Below, piece after piece: positions 58,901 through 64,000 of a stretch of DNA of 64,000 nucleotides (positions are counted from its first letter, which is position 1; each line of letters opens with the position of its first letter). The notes under the pieces were generated by a model. The model did no database searches and had not been told where the DNA came from. It saw only the letters and a program-made list of their open reading frames with translations. The position numbers and the translations under genes were made by a program. Source of the stretch: Diorhabda sublineata (Eukaryota > Arthropoda > Insecta > Coleoptera > Chrysomelidae); assembly GCF_026230105.1 (NCBI RefSeq), contig NC_079485.1:10610872-10674871 (forward strand), in the 5' to 3' direction.

Positions 58901-59095
58901 TTATTAATAGCTTCCTCGCAAGCCTACAACGTAAAATAATTGTAATGTATATTTCAATAACAAAATAAGTTTTACCTCTTTCACTTGGGGATATTTCTTT
59001 TTGGATTCTGAAGAGAGACTTTTAAAATCACTCTGTAAAGTTTCAATAAAGGCCGGAGAAAGCTCTACATTATGTGTACTTCCCTCATAAGCCAT
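41960..59095 (-). CDS. mon2: MON2 orthologue, Golgi/endosome trafficking scaffold (15 coding exons, 1642 aa)
   Basis: On the - strand, exons 59095-58976, 58923-58792, 58739-58557, 58149-57945, 56213-56047, 55721-55524, 54710-54461, 54323-54179, 52595-52174, 51844-50968, 48961-48799, 47020-45636, 45578-45162, 44273-44191 and 42141-41960 have consensus borders and consistent phases, totalling 4929 nt. The protein aligns end to end with animal MON2 (human about 1717 aa). It has the N-terminal DCB and HUS regions, the HDS-like middle and the Mon2 C-terminal region, and no Sec7 GEF domain, as expected. Known family role: a peripheral Golgi/endosome protein related to BIG/GBF Arf-GEFs that scaffolds Dopey and a P4-ATPase in retrograde sorting; the fly gene also links endocytosis to actin. 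Nothing is broken. The insect protein is shorter mainly in loops, for example the Ser/Pro loop after exon 7 and the insert between the two halves of exon 12. The start agrees with the family's short N-terminus. Confidence 0.95.
42216..42306 (+). repeat. Tandem repeat, 33 bp period, about 2.8 copies
   Basis: Units starting AATTCAAGATGTGAAACTGT at 42216, 42249 and 42282, with a T to G change in the second. Lies in MON2 intron 14. Confidence 0.9.
43463..43639 (+). mobile_element. THAP zinc-finger relic A (transposon-derived)
   Basis: ATG at 43463 encodes MVYKSCFVPGYKNTTTKTPD then KVFV and a stop. After a frameshift, FCCQDQCNV precedes a possible donor (GTAAG). This matches the start and end of THAP domains (MVxKCCVPGC...TPDKVF...CCEDHF), with the second Cys changed to Tyr and the final His to Gln. 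THAP domains occur in P-element-type transposases. No transposase core seen. Confidence 0.65.
44191..44273 (-). CDS. mon2: MON2 coding exon 14 (residues 1555-1582)
   Basis: 83 nt between TTTGCAG and GTATGT. YRLSEISFVLKALTTLIVSM matches family VTEIIFVLKAVSTLIDSL. Confidence 0.92.
44491..44538. repeat. (TA)n microsatellite
   Basis: Uninterrupted 48 bp TA run in MON2 intron 13. Confidence 0.97.
44540..44650 (-). mobile_element. Possible Penelope-like element remnant with ribozyme-like fold
   Basis: On the - strand GACGATGAATAC, a 4 nt loop, then GTATTCGAAAGCCCGG: a 6 bp stem between GATGA and CGAAA, resembling the hammerhead core that many Penelope-like elements carry. The first two core bases do not match the CUGAUGA consensus, so activity is doubtful. 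Identification is from memory of the pattern only. Confidence 0.3.
44871..45070 (+). repeat. Dispersed GGTTAGG motifs
   Basis: Short TAGGTTAGG-type motifs at about 44875, 44951, 45017 and 45049-45070, spaced by 30-75 bp. Two of them share a longer AGGTTAGGTCGTT context. Looks like a decayed tandem repeat. Confidence 0.55.
45162..45578 (-). CDS. mon2: MON2 coding exon 13 (residues 1416-1554)
   Basis: 417 nt after a 57 bp intron. Acceptor AATTTATAG chosen over an upstream open frame because it gives the correct phase and family register. MLNKGSIHS-type, EEFAKTCFETLLQFSL and YIEDEKLSGKCPLPR are conserved. Confidence 0.94.
45636..47020 (-). CDS. mon2: MON2 coding exon 12 (residues 955-1415, Mon2 C-terminal region)
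   Basis: 1385 nt, the largest exon. It starts WNISDYFHQNQGKLS at the acceptor TTTCATTTCAG. Conserved blocks: LCVDSRPAVRKSAGQTLFST, GNILIHHTRNTAQKQWAETQ, AALSKNNEVSIAALKSFQEI, FIPSQTFLTAL-like and WVTMNYVPFGEKAI. It lacks the long insert that vertebrates have after the FQEIL motif. Ends in phase 2 (AC|GTGAGT). Confidence 0.96.
47021..48798. other. MON2 intron 11, nothing recognised
   Basis: 1.8 kb AT-rich. A purine-rich stretch at about 48230-48350 has short frames on both strands but no recognisable product. Confidence 0.5.
48799..48961 (-). CDS. mon2: MON2 coding exon 11 (residues 900-954)
   Basis: 163 nt: ENLIRIAFQCLQLVITDFLP and TQELNISLTAVGLM. The coding frame differs from the longest open frame here, so an ORF-only reading misses it. 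Frame is fixed by the neighbouring phases and by the family alignment. Confidence 0.93.
49211..49260. repeat. (TA)n tract, left of inserted element
   Basis: About 50 bp of TA ending exactly at the left terminus of the element at 49261. Confidence 0.96.
49261..49840. mobile_element. Non-autonomous Tc1/mariner-type element with 153 bp TIRs
   Basis: The left arm 49261-49413 and right arm 49688-49840 are near-perfect reverse complements, starting CAGTGCTTTTCAGATAAAAG. Outer CAGT ends and TA flanks are typical of Tc1/mariner insertions. The 274 bp centre has no transposase (a 64-codon frame there looks like chance). The TA target is embedded in microsatellite on both sides. Confidence 0.88.
49841..49918. 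repeat. (TA)n tract, right of inserted element
   Basis: 78 bp of pure TA directly after the right terminus at 49840. Confidence 0.97.
50968..51844 (-). CDS. mon2: MON2 coding exon 10 (residues 608-899)
   Basis: 877 nt with no stop. GTSWHLVLTTLQHLVWILGL, SKLFESSQYLDDVALHHLI, EPSLFAVAKLLETGLVNM and HGWPLVLGIIGAVNDQ are near-identical to animal MON2. It ends in phase 2, with the split Gly codon completed in exon 11. Confidence 0.96.
52174..52595 (-). CDS. mon2: MON2 coding exon 9 (residues 467-607)
   Basis: 422 nt. YLEMLDKIEPPIVPDGY completes over the splice junction, then SSWCGLLAALSPLVDAST and DAFITAICKSSLPPHYAL, all strongly conserved in MON2. Confidence 0.95.
52596..54178. other. MON2 intron 8
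   Basis: 1.6 kb; the right two thirds is a hAT transposase relic on the opposite strand. 52596-53060 shows nothing recognised. Confidence 0.7.
53065..54075 (+). mobile_element. hAT-family transposase relic
   Basis: On +, frameshifted pieces read ALDESNDLNGYAQLAVFARY, then VPVTTDDAPCIVGK, IEFNCIIHQQVL, LSFGQVLNRFVTLLAEI and IHWLNDLMNIFNQHFNELN. This is the order of hAT transposases of the ZBED5/SCAND3 kind (DESTD, TDGAPSM, CxxHxxxL, GKVLxRFFELR, FLxDLAYLTDIFxHLNELN). The N-terminal BED finger and C-terminal dimerisation motif are not seen, and no termini were found. Confidence 0.8.
54179..54323 (-). CDS. mon2: MON2 coding exon 8 (residues 419-466)
   Basis: 145 nt, bounded by TTTTAG and GTGAGT, ends in phase 2. 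The first half is a Gly/Pro-rich loop and the second half has LLRGVWLPIVATFP, matching family YRGTWIPIL. This loop is where the family varies most in length. Confidence 0.88.
54461..54710 (-). CDS. mon2: MON2 coding exon 7 (residues 336-418)
   Basis: 250 nt, phase 0 to phase 1. VTECEIFLSLIVKFLDPDK, then QDIVNSLGAYVQSLFV. The donor is A|GTAAGT. Confidence 0.94.
54711..55523. other. MON2 intron 6
   Basis: 0.8 kb, largely taken up by a second THAP relic and surrounding sequence of probably the same element. Confidence 0.6.
55125..55310 (+). mobile_element. THAP zinc-finger relic B (transposon-derived)
   Basis: INIVPNCINTIITTPNKVFI then SVPKGEKIQK, a stop, WCNALKR and, in another frame, NRYCEDNFE. 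This matches a THAP domain (VPGC...TPNKVFISVPK...YCxDHF) with the first Cys lost and the His changed to Asn. Related to relic A at 43463 but less decayed in its first half. Confidence 0.65.
55524..55721 (-). CDS. mon2: MON2 coding exon 6 (residues 270-335)
   Basis: 66 codons, phase 0. FSFLLKERVCALVIKLFSPN and MRLLRVVSVLIQKYHSLL are nearly identical to the family. Confidence 0.95.
56047..56213 (-). CDS. mon2: MON2 coding exon 5 (residues 214-269, HUS region)
   Basis: Completes a Gly codon, then 55 codons. LFQDLVQLVNADQPFWL and TEMTRTFGLELLESVL are the HUS-box type motif shared with large Arf-GEFs. Its acceptor lies 48 bp from the end of a Tigger-type element. Confidence 0.95.
56214..57944. 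other. MON2 intron 4
   Basis: 1.7 kb. Its half next to exon 5 is a Tigger-type element; 57237-57944 is AT-rich with nothing recognised. Confidence 0.7.
56262..57234 (+). mobile_element. pogo/Tigger-type transposon, inactive
   Basis: AAGTAAGACCCCACTTGAC at the left and the reverse complement of CAGTAAGACCCCACTTAA at the right, each flanked by TA (56260-56261, 57235-57236). Internal broken frames on + give IFQDWFTEHF, LLFIDNAPCHPTNV and LIQPMD, the DDE-domain motifs of pogo/Tigger/Jerky transposases with both later Asp residues still present. At 973 bp it lacks the DNA-binding half. Confidence 0.9.
57945..58149 (-). CDS. mon2: MON2 coding exon 4 (residues 146-213)
   Basis: 205 nt ending in phase 1 (AAAG|GTAAGG). 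LVLCFRLHFAKNSTTINTA and ATVRQLVYLVFERVVSEHE match the family closely; the tail (NLPQRIPINFEDLKVP) is divergent. Confidence 0.93.
58557..58739 (-). CDS. mon2: MON2 coding exon 3 (residues 85-145)
   Basis: 61 codons, phase 0. Contains QIMQKLITHQ and EEVKILQTVTLLLTTNTVVH, the best conserved block of the MON2 DCB region. Preceded by a 52 bp intron. Confidence 0.94.
58792..58923 (-). CDS. mon2: MON2 coding exon 2 (residues 41-84)
   Basis: 44 codons, phase 0 at both ends, intron of 52 bp before it. ACEEAINKLKS and PLSQGCETKDVKLI correspond to family residues around the conserved GCGTKEPKI motif. Confidence 0.92.
58976..59095 (-). CDS. mon2: MON2 coding exon 1 (residues 1-40)
   Basis: ATG at 59095, 40 codons, donor GAG|GTAAAA. 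FIETLQSDFKSLSSESKKK followed by YPQVKE matches the first helix of the DCB region. Start chosen because family members begin about ten residues before this helix. Confidence 0.93.
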
Positions 59096-60502
59096 TCTTT
59101 TGCAATTATTTCATCACAATAAAGATAAATCTTCATAAACACAGATGAGCTGGCACTTGTCAGTTGTCCGTAATTTAATTTAGCTTCAATACGAAATATG
59201 TTTAATATTGCAATATAAACACCTCCATTCCAGTTAAGAAATTCTAATGTCACAAAACATAATTAAAACTGACTAAATCTTCACAGTTAGTTGATTTCTG
59301 TATTTAGATCTTTCCATTTGACTAATTTGACATTTATAAAAATACATTCATGAAGTTAGAAACTAACCTAAACCCCACCTCTACGATTCTTCTTTTCTAT
59401 AAATAATATAATATAATGTATTTTTTATCTGATAGTGTGTTATTGAATGCAATTAAACCCCATACAATTCGACTTGGCATAAACTTTTTTTGATACATAA
59501 TTGAAATGTTTATTAAAAAGACCACATAATTGAAAGTTTCATGTACTTGAAAGTAGATGGCTACACTGATACTATTTTTGAATTTAAAGAGTCAATTTAA
59601 ATATTTGTTAAAATATTAGTAGTAAACTAATTATTTGTATATAAAATGATTAATTTTCAGCAATAATTAATAGATTAACAAGTATAGTGAGTCGGCAGCG
59701 CAATACAAATTCAAAAACATTTCAATACATGTCTATGTGAAGTTCATAGTATAAATAAAAAAATTGTTACAATTAAATTATGAGTAAATATTTGGAAATA
59801 GATATTGAATAATATCCAGATCCAATTTGACAGTAAACTAATTCCAATTATAAAAACATACCTATATAACTTGAGAACTTAGCTAATGTTGCCATTCTGA
59901 TTAGATTCCTAGATTACCTTTTATATTTTCGATTCTTGATAATTATGCTTAAAATAAAATTTTACATTAAATTCAAATCGTGGATATTGACAATGTAAAT
60001 TATTTTCTAACAATTATCTTTTTAACATTTAAGTACTGCATTTTTTAACCATACAAATCCTTAACAGTAACAAGACCATTCCAAGGCTTTTTTATTATTT
60101 GATTTTGTTATAATTGCCTTTGTTAGCTTATGTTTCACAAATCCAATTATCGAATTTTGTGAGGACAACGATATTTCTATAATTACTACAAATGTACAAT
60201 AAGCATTATGAGAGTATCAGGGGATGAGTGAATAAAGGTTTTTAGAGAAAAATATATGCTAAAAATGAATTAGCTTTAATATAATATTCATAATACATCA
60301 TCATTGATAGAAGTTTTATTAAGTTAAATAGTTCGAATTTATCCAGAATTGATTTGTTGATATTGGGAGTGTTAATCCAATGTATATTCATTGTTATAGA
60401 AAAGTACAAAGTGGTGAATAGAAATGCAGACATTTTTTATATCTGCTTATTTAAGAATAGAATTTCATAAGTTGATTAAACCACACTATTGTTAAAGCAT
60501 CA
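59096..60502. other. Upstream flank of MON2
   Basis: Probable 5' UTR and promoter of MON2 immediately right of 59095. No TATA or initiator can be singled out in such AT-rich DNA. A 62-codon - strand frame at 59065-59253 overlaps the start in another frame and is not considered coding. Confidence 0.5.
60315..60320 (-). terminator. Candidate poly(A) signal for the possible third gene
   Basis: AATAAA on the - strand, 183 bp beyond the stop at 60503. Only meaningful if that exon is real. Confidence 0.25.
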
Positions 60503-60692
60503 TCAAGAGCTTTGACCTATCACAGGTAAGACAGTTTCCACGATGAAGGATCGAAAAGCACTTTCATTCTCTGTCTCTTCTTCATTTTGAGGAGTAGCTG
60601 TTAGTTCTGCCCCCTCATTCATTTTAGATCTTGTTTGGGACAACACTAATTCTTCTTTACTATGTAAAACACTATCTACTACTTTCGTTAAC
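60503..60692 (-). CDS. Possible terminal exon of an unidentified - strand gene
   Basis: A 190 nt open stretch preceded by a plausible acceptor (ATTGTGTAG) and ending in TGA, encoding LTKVVDSVLHSKEELVLSQ, an acidic NEEETENES stretch and SAFRSFIVETVLPVIGQSS. Composition (Glu/Ser-rich with hydrophobic helices) is unlike nearby chance ORFs, which are Ile/Phe/Tyr/Asn-rich. A - strand AATAAA at 60315-60320 fits a short 3' UTR. I do not recognise the protein, and no upstream exon is visible before the window ends at 64000. It could be a chance frame or a repeat-derived ORF. Confidence 0.38.
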
Positions 60693-63600
60693 CTACACAA
60701 TATATGTTAGAGAACAAAAGTCTCGATTTTCTGATTTTTATATAGGTGATAACATGTTATCGGCATTTGCAATGTGGAATTTTATCAACATCACGAACTA
60801 CAATAACATGATTCTACATCTTAATAGTCTTAAAATACCTATTTAGAAAATCTGTTTTCAGCCAGACCATGTAGACATACAAAATGTAATTGATCATAAG
60901 TTCATATAGTGACTAGAAAGTGGAGCGAACAAAATTTTATAATTGGTATGCAACAAATTCTGAAAATAAAAAGAATTTTTGACAAATCAGACTCGCAAAA
61001 TCAAAATTTCTGTATAATACCTTATTTAAAACAGAAAAATGTAGTAGATCAAATTTAAAAACTATATCAGAAGAAGAATAAGTGAATATTATTTAATCTG
61101 AAAAGTCCATTTCTCTACTTTTTTTATATAGAGTTCTACGAGGTGTATAAATTAACTAATAATACTGGGTTTTCCAATGTTTCCATTGGAATTACTGTAC
61201 CCTCAAAATAACTTCTTTGTTAAACCACACAGCTCTGGTGAATATTTTTTCCCATTCCTCGTAGTAGTGCCTATGAGCCTTTAGCTTTCTGTGTTATTCT
61301 CAAGTGAATTTCCTTGAGGTGAGTTTTCAATTTCGAGAAAATGAAGGAGTCACAAGGACTACATTCGGTTGAATAACGAGCTTGATGAGCCAAAGGAACG
61401 TTTTTACTGACCGCAAATCCATTCCTTTTAAGTGACACCCAAGTGTTCTTGATATTAAAAATTCTGTAAATATTGTTTTCGTTGGAGGGTTTTCGACTCG
61501 TGGCTCATTTTCCATTGGTTGTTTTTCTTTTAAATATAATTTAAGCCACCGATAAACCCGGAAAAAAGGTTTCGGTAAGCTGACTACAGTTTAGCGAAAG
61601 TGCTTCTGATACTGATCCCAATTTTGGAACAAATCCTAATAGCACACTGTTTATCGAAATTTATGTCTCTGGTTTTTAGAATATATTAAAAAAATTATGG
61701 ATAACTATATGATTCTACGAAGTACTAAGGTTATGATTATTTCATTTTTTTCAAATTTTTATGTTATTTGATAACATGGCTCTCGGTAACCAAAATCAAT
61801 TCCTCCCAATGTGCCTAAACGGAAATTTATTTCACGGTTAAAATAATATTGCTTACTATGAATATTACACGTTGTTTGACATCAAGCAAGAATTTTGTCA
61901 TTGCGTCATGATTGACAACAGCAAAAACTAATACTTTTCTTTCCTACATGGCTATCAACCCTGAACAATTAAAAGTGGAGTAAATAAACACCAAAAAGAA
62001 AAATAGAGAGCCAACAAGGTTAGATTTACTACAGCAGACTGAGAAGTTAGTTTCTTAGTAACTAAATTTGTCCCTTAAATTGCAATAGAAATGGTATTAA
62101 ACTAATAAAGTTGTAGTTGCGAAAGCTTGCATGAAGCAATCAGCTCAGCTTCATCCTCGCATTATTTTTATTGAGATACATTGCGTCTTGCATTGAATTG
62201 TAGGTTGTTTTGTTACATATTAAGCGGTCTTTATTGGAAGCATATGATCACCAGTCGCTTCTCCAAGTTCCGCATCCCGTTTATCTAAACAGAACGTTAC
62301 GTTACTCTCATATTTCTGGAGCGATTATACTAATAAGTGTAATTTCCAAACTGTCTTCTAGTGATGGTGTCATAATTGATGCAACAGGGTCATAGTATTC
62401 GATATTTTCTAATGAGAGCAAACGGAGCCTTACAAACGTGATTAGAAGGCGATCTAACCATTTTGGGGAGTTAATTAGGAGTTGGCTATGAGTGTTTACA
62501 TAAAATTTGACAATTTCTACACTCCTTTGAACATGACGCTATAGATTAACAGTGTAAAACTTTCTTATTTTATAAACCCTTTTTTAAATATTACACAATG
62601 TTTTTTTGTGAGTAATCACGCGATTAGGAAACCACCTCCTTCGATACTCTTCCACGCTTCTTTTACAGTTTCCTTCACAAAAACCTAACACCAATAACAT
62701 TTGATTGTAATTTTCACTAACTAATCCCCCTTCCTACTTACTATTACTTAATGCGCTTCCCAGGCTCATACAATGTACCAAATTTGGTAATTTTAAGTTA
62801 AAGGGTTGAAAAAATTTTATTTATTTCGAAATTTAGAGCCCTACATTGAGGCCCTATAACTCCTTATGGGTTCTCTCATATCATCAGTTCTTATGCGGAA
62901 CACCTTACCCTGTATAAATAAGTAGAAATTGAATCTAAACTGTGTATTTGTAATAAAACTAACTAGCCAAGGCCTTGTGCTATTTTTAATGAATTTTTAG
63001 ACAAGCTCTGGTTGAGAAGAATATAAATATATTCTTCCCTTCGATTCATATTTACTGTAAGCTTTTTGTCCAGTGATTTCCTCTTAAATTATATAAACTT
63101 CAATTGTAATAGTTAAATAACTTCGATCTAAGTCAATGAAGATGCAATTTCCGTAATTCCGAATGTGTTGGATTGGTAAAAAGTATCCAAAATTAACATT
63201 TATGTGTTATTACTACATGTTATGCTCCTTTTTTTTTCATTTGTCATTATTATTTTTATAGAAATATGTCTCTCCGTATCAGTCTTTCTAATTATTATGA
63301 AATATTCCATATTAAATATCTGGAATCTAAATTGTTTGGCTATTAATTATTATTGTTATAACTAATGTATATAATTAACAAAACAAAACTATAAACACTT
63401 TGTGATTTACGGATACAAATGGTTAATCACGCTGGTTCATTTAAAACCTATAAAATTAATAATATTTCAAGTTTATTATCTGCAGAGTATTTCCTTTTCT
63501 TTCTAAAAACTAATCTTATTAATTTTATTGCTGTTTCATTACTAGAAATTTGTGAATGGACTGGACAAATTCAATTATTATTTTAATTTTGATTAAGACT

Positions 63601-64000
63601 CATTTTACAATCTTTCTTTAATCGCATCCCGTAATTTAATATTTTATGACCAAAAATCAATCTGTTATTAGTTAATTGTTATGTACGAGGTGCATAAGAT
63701 CCAAAAAATGTTCACCAAAATTGCTGGGAGCAATATTAATGGAAACCAAATCAACAACAGCTTGGGAGGATTTTGTTTTCATTTTTGGTTATATATAGGT
63801 TATGAGTGATTGAAATATGATAATACTCAATTCTGTAGAAAAAAATCCATAATATTAAGTATTGGAAATTATGAAAACAAGAGGAATGAATCTAGGGTTA
63901 TACCTATAGTACAACCTAATAGGTACTGTATATTTAATCATGATGAATGAATAGAAATGATGTTGTAAGATAAAAGAATGAAAGTGAAGTCCCACTAACT
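60693..64000. other. Right flank, no gene recognised
   Basis: Contains a mariner relic (61138-61540) and, at about 62830-62920, sequence ending GCGGAACACCTTACCCTGTA, which resembles the end of a DNA transposon. 62921-64000 is AT-rich with nothing recognised. Confidence 0.5.
61138..61540 (-). mobile_element. mariner-like relic, 3' part
   Basis: At 61138 on + CGAGGTGTATAAATTAACTA looks like a mariner terminal repeat. Reading on the - strand toward it, broken frames give VPLAHQARYSTECSPCDSFI, KLKTHLKEIHLR and YYEEWEKIFTRAVWFNKE, in the order of the mariner C-terminus (PPYSPDLAPCDFFLF, LKGxRF, FxxWxxRxxRCV). The SPDL Asp is replaced by Glu/Cys here. The left (5') half and the other terminus were not found. 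Confidence 0.6.

Noticed and set aside
62830..62920. Possible transposon terminus ending near CACCTTACCCTGTA
   Set aside because: Only one end seen and no internal coding remnant, so not called as an element.

Overview
This is a strongly AT-rich insect nuclear genome window with long (TA)n microsatellites, many decayed transposons and intron-rich genes. A beetle is my best guess, from the mix of repeat families and the similarity of both proteins to animal orthologues. That placement is an inference, not something the sequence proves. There is no sign of a bacterial, viral or organellar replicon, and I saw no tRNA, rRNA or CRISPR array.

Two conserved single-copy genes lie tail to tail. The first, on the + strand (8675-39647), is an Eps8 / arouser orthologue. 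It has ten coding exons that join without a frame break into a 741-residue protein: a PTB domain, a conserved middle domain, an SH3 domain, a proline-rich stretch, a SAM-like C-terminal domain and a short helical tail. Its first visible intron is about 16.6 kb long and full of transposon debris. The second, on the - strand (59095 down to 41960), is a MON2 orthologue. It has fifteen coding exons that join in frame into 1642 residues covering the whole family length. About 2.3 kb separates the two stop codons. A possible terminal exon of a third, unidentified - strand gene lies at 60503-60692.

Layout: 1-8656 is upstream of the first Eps8 exon, with a mariner relic at 4889-5714, spaced direct repeats and two hairpin-forming palindromes. 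8933-25490 is Eps8 intron 1, with two non-LTR retrotransposon fragments, a mariner relic, another DDE transposase relic and a CACGCTTTTA repeat family. 25638-39551 holds Eps8 exons 2-9 and their introns, a 783 bp inverted-repeat element and a Helitron that ends 19 bp before the last Eps8 exon. 39648-41959 is the convergent intergenic gap. 41960-59095 is MON2, whose introns hold a hAT relic, a pogo/Tigger-type relic, two THAP-domain relics, a long-TIR element inserted in a (TA)n tract and GGTTA-type arrays. 59096-64000 is the upstream flank, with a mariner relic and the possible third gene.

Eps8 is an actin-capping/bundling and Rac-signalling adaptor, and MON2 is a Golgi/endosome trafficking scaffold. 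Nothing here suggests they act together beyond being neighbours. I found no convincing new multi-gene system. The most interesting signals are structural: transposons sitting against splice sites, and repeat families whose paired termini do not fit a simple known class.
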